Part shown: positions 63,779 to 64,000 of the stretch, in pieces
Layout of the letters: the number at the start of each line of letters is the position of its first letter
How positions within the stretch are numbered: the first letter of the stretch is position 1
Source: Prorocentrum cordatum
Lineage: Eukaryota > Sar > Dinophyceae > Prorocentrales > Prorocentraceae
Reading direction: 5' to 3'
DNA: 64,000 nucleotides
Assembly: GCA_963575745.1 (NCBI GenBank)
Contig: CAUYUJ010022548.1
Coordinates: 399,637-463,636 of the forward strand
The notes under the pieces: model-generated
The model's input: the letters and a program-made list of their open reading frames with translations, nothing else
What the model was told of the DNA's origin: nothing
Databases searched by the model: none
Made by a program: the position numbers and the translations under genes

Positions 63779-64000
63779 TCGACATGGAAAAGCACAGCCT
63801 GGCAGAACAGATCATGTCGTAACACAGTGCCACAGGGCAGGGCAGACCATGACAGGCAACACATACTGCGACAGAGGCGAGCATAGCAGAGCTTCGACAG
63901 AGGGGGAAATTAACAGAGAATACGAATTCCTGCCCCTCCTGCTGCTGCTCCTCCTCCTCTTCAACAGACTGCAGGTTCTCTCCGAACGAATTCTGGGGTC

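Overview
This window looks like nuclear DNA from a dinoflagellate. A bloom-forming, Prorocentrum-like lineage fits best, but that placement is inference. The reasons are: GC-rich sequence dominated by trinucleotide microsatellites (GGA/CCT, GAC/TCG, ATC); very few coding exons; introns that end AG|G, one of which fits best with a non-canonical GA donor; intron bodies that are themselves inverted-repeat elements with copies outside genes; several decayed LINE retrotransposons; and no bacterial operon, ribosome-binding or Rho-independent terminator pattern. A 100-base run of N at 36680-36779 marks an assembly gap inside a GTGC microsatellite, so this is a draft eukaryotic scaffold.

Only two gene models are credible. 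The first is a plus-strand, multi-exon gene at about 13215-15602. It encodes a cysteine-rich, probably extracellular protein with a thrombospondin type 1 (TSP1) domain, a possible fibronectin III-like stretch and a Cys-rich tail. Two of its three proposed introns are repeat-derived. The second is a minus-strand open frame at 56310-57056 for an unrecognised protein of about 230-249 residues. A decayed WW-domain gene lies at 42720-43070.

Mobile DNA carries most of the recognisable information. LINE-A (29521 to about 34600, plus) keeps traces of a zinc ribbon/coiled coil, endonuclease, reverse transcriptase (RT) and RNase H in order, all frameshifted. LINE-B (38130-39545, minus), LINE-C (53480-55095, minus; zinc finger plus RNase H) and LINE-D (58223-59475, minus; RT with YADD) are fragments of at least two kinds. 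At least four families of short inverted-repeat (MITE-like or introner-like) elements are scattered through the window.

Layout: 1-2800 unassigned plus degenerate GAG/GAC repeats; 2800-3900 a giant CCT/GGA inverted repeat; 3900-13000 short-element copies, tandem duplications and microsatellites; 13000-15600 the TSP1 gene; 15600-21400 foldback elements and a long GAC tract; 21600-25600 minisatellites and nested duplications; 25600-29500 sparse; 29500-34600 LINE-A; 34900-41500 microsatellites and a duplicated cassette holding LINE-B; 41900-43200 21-bp repeats and the WW pseudogene; 44390-47470 a satellite of about 101 bp that is stop-free in all six frames; 47500-53200 short elements and microsatellites; 53480-59475 LINE-C, the second gene, a 73-bp array and LINE-D; 59500-61550 short elements; and 61600-64000 a compositionally distinct, AT-richer region of CATA-like words.

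The most interesting theme is intron and repeat birth. One inverted-repeat family is seen both as an intergenic element (8854-8994) and as an intron splitting a TSP1 motif (13866-14051). A second family forms another intron of the same gene and occurs three more times outside it. All domain calls were made by eye; no database search was run.
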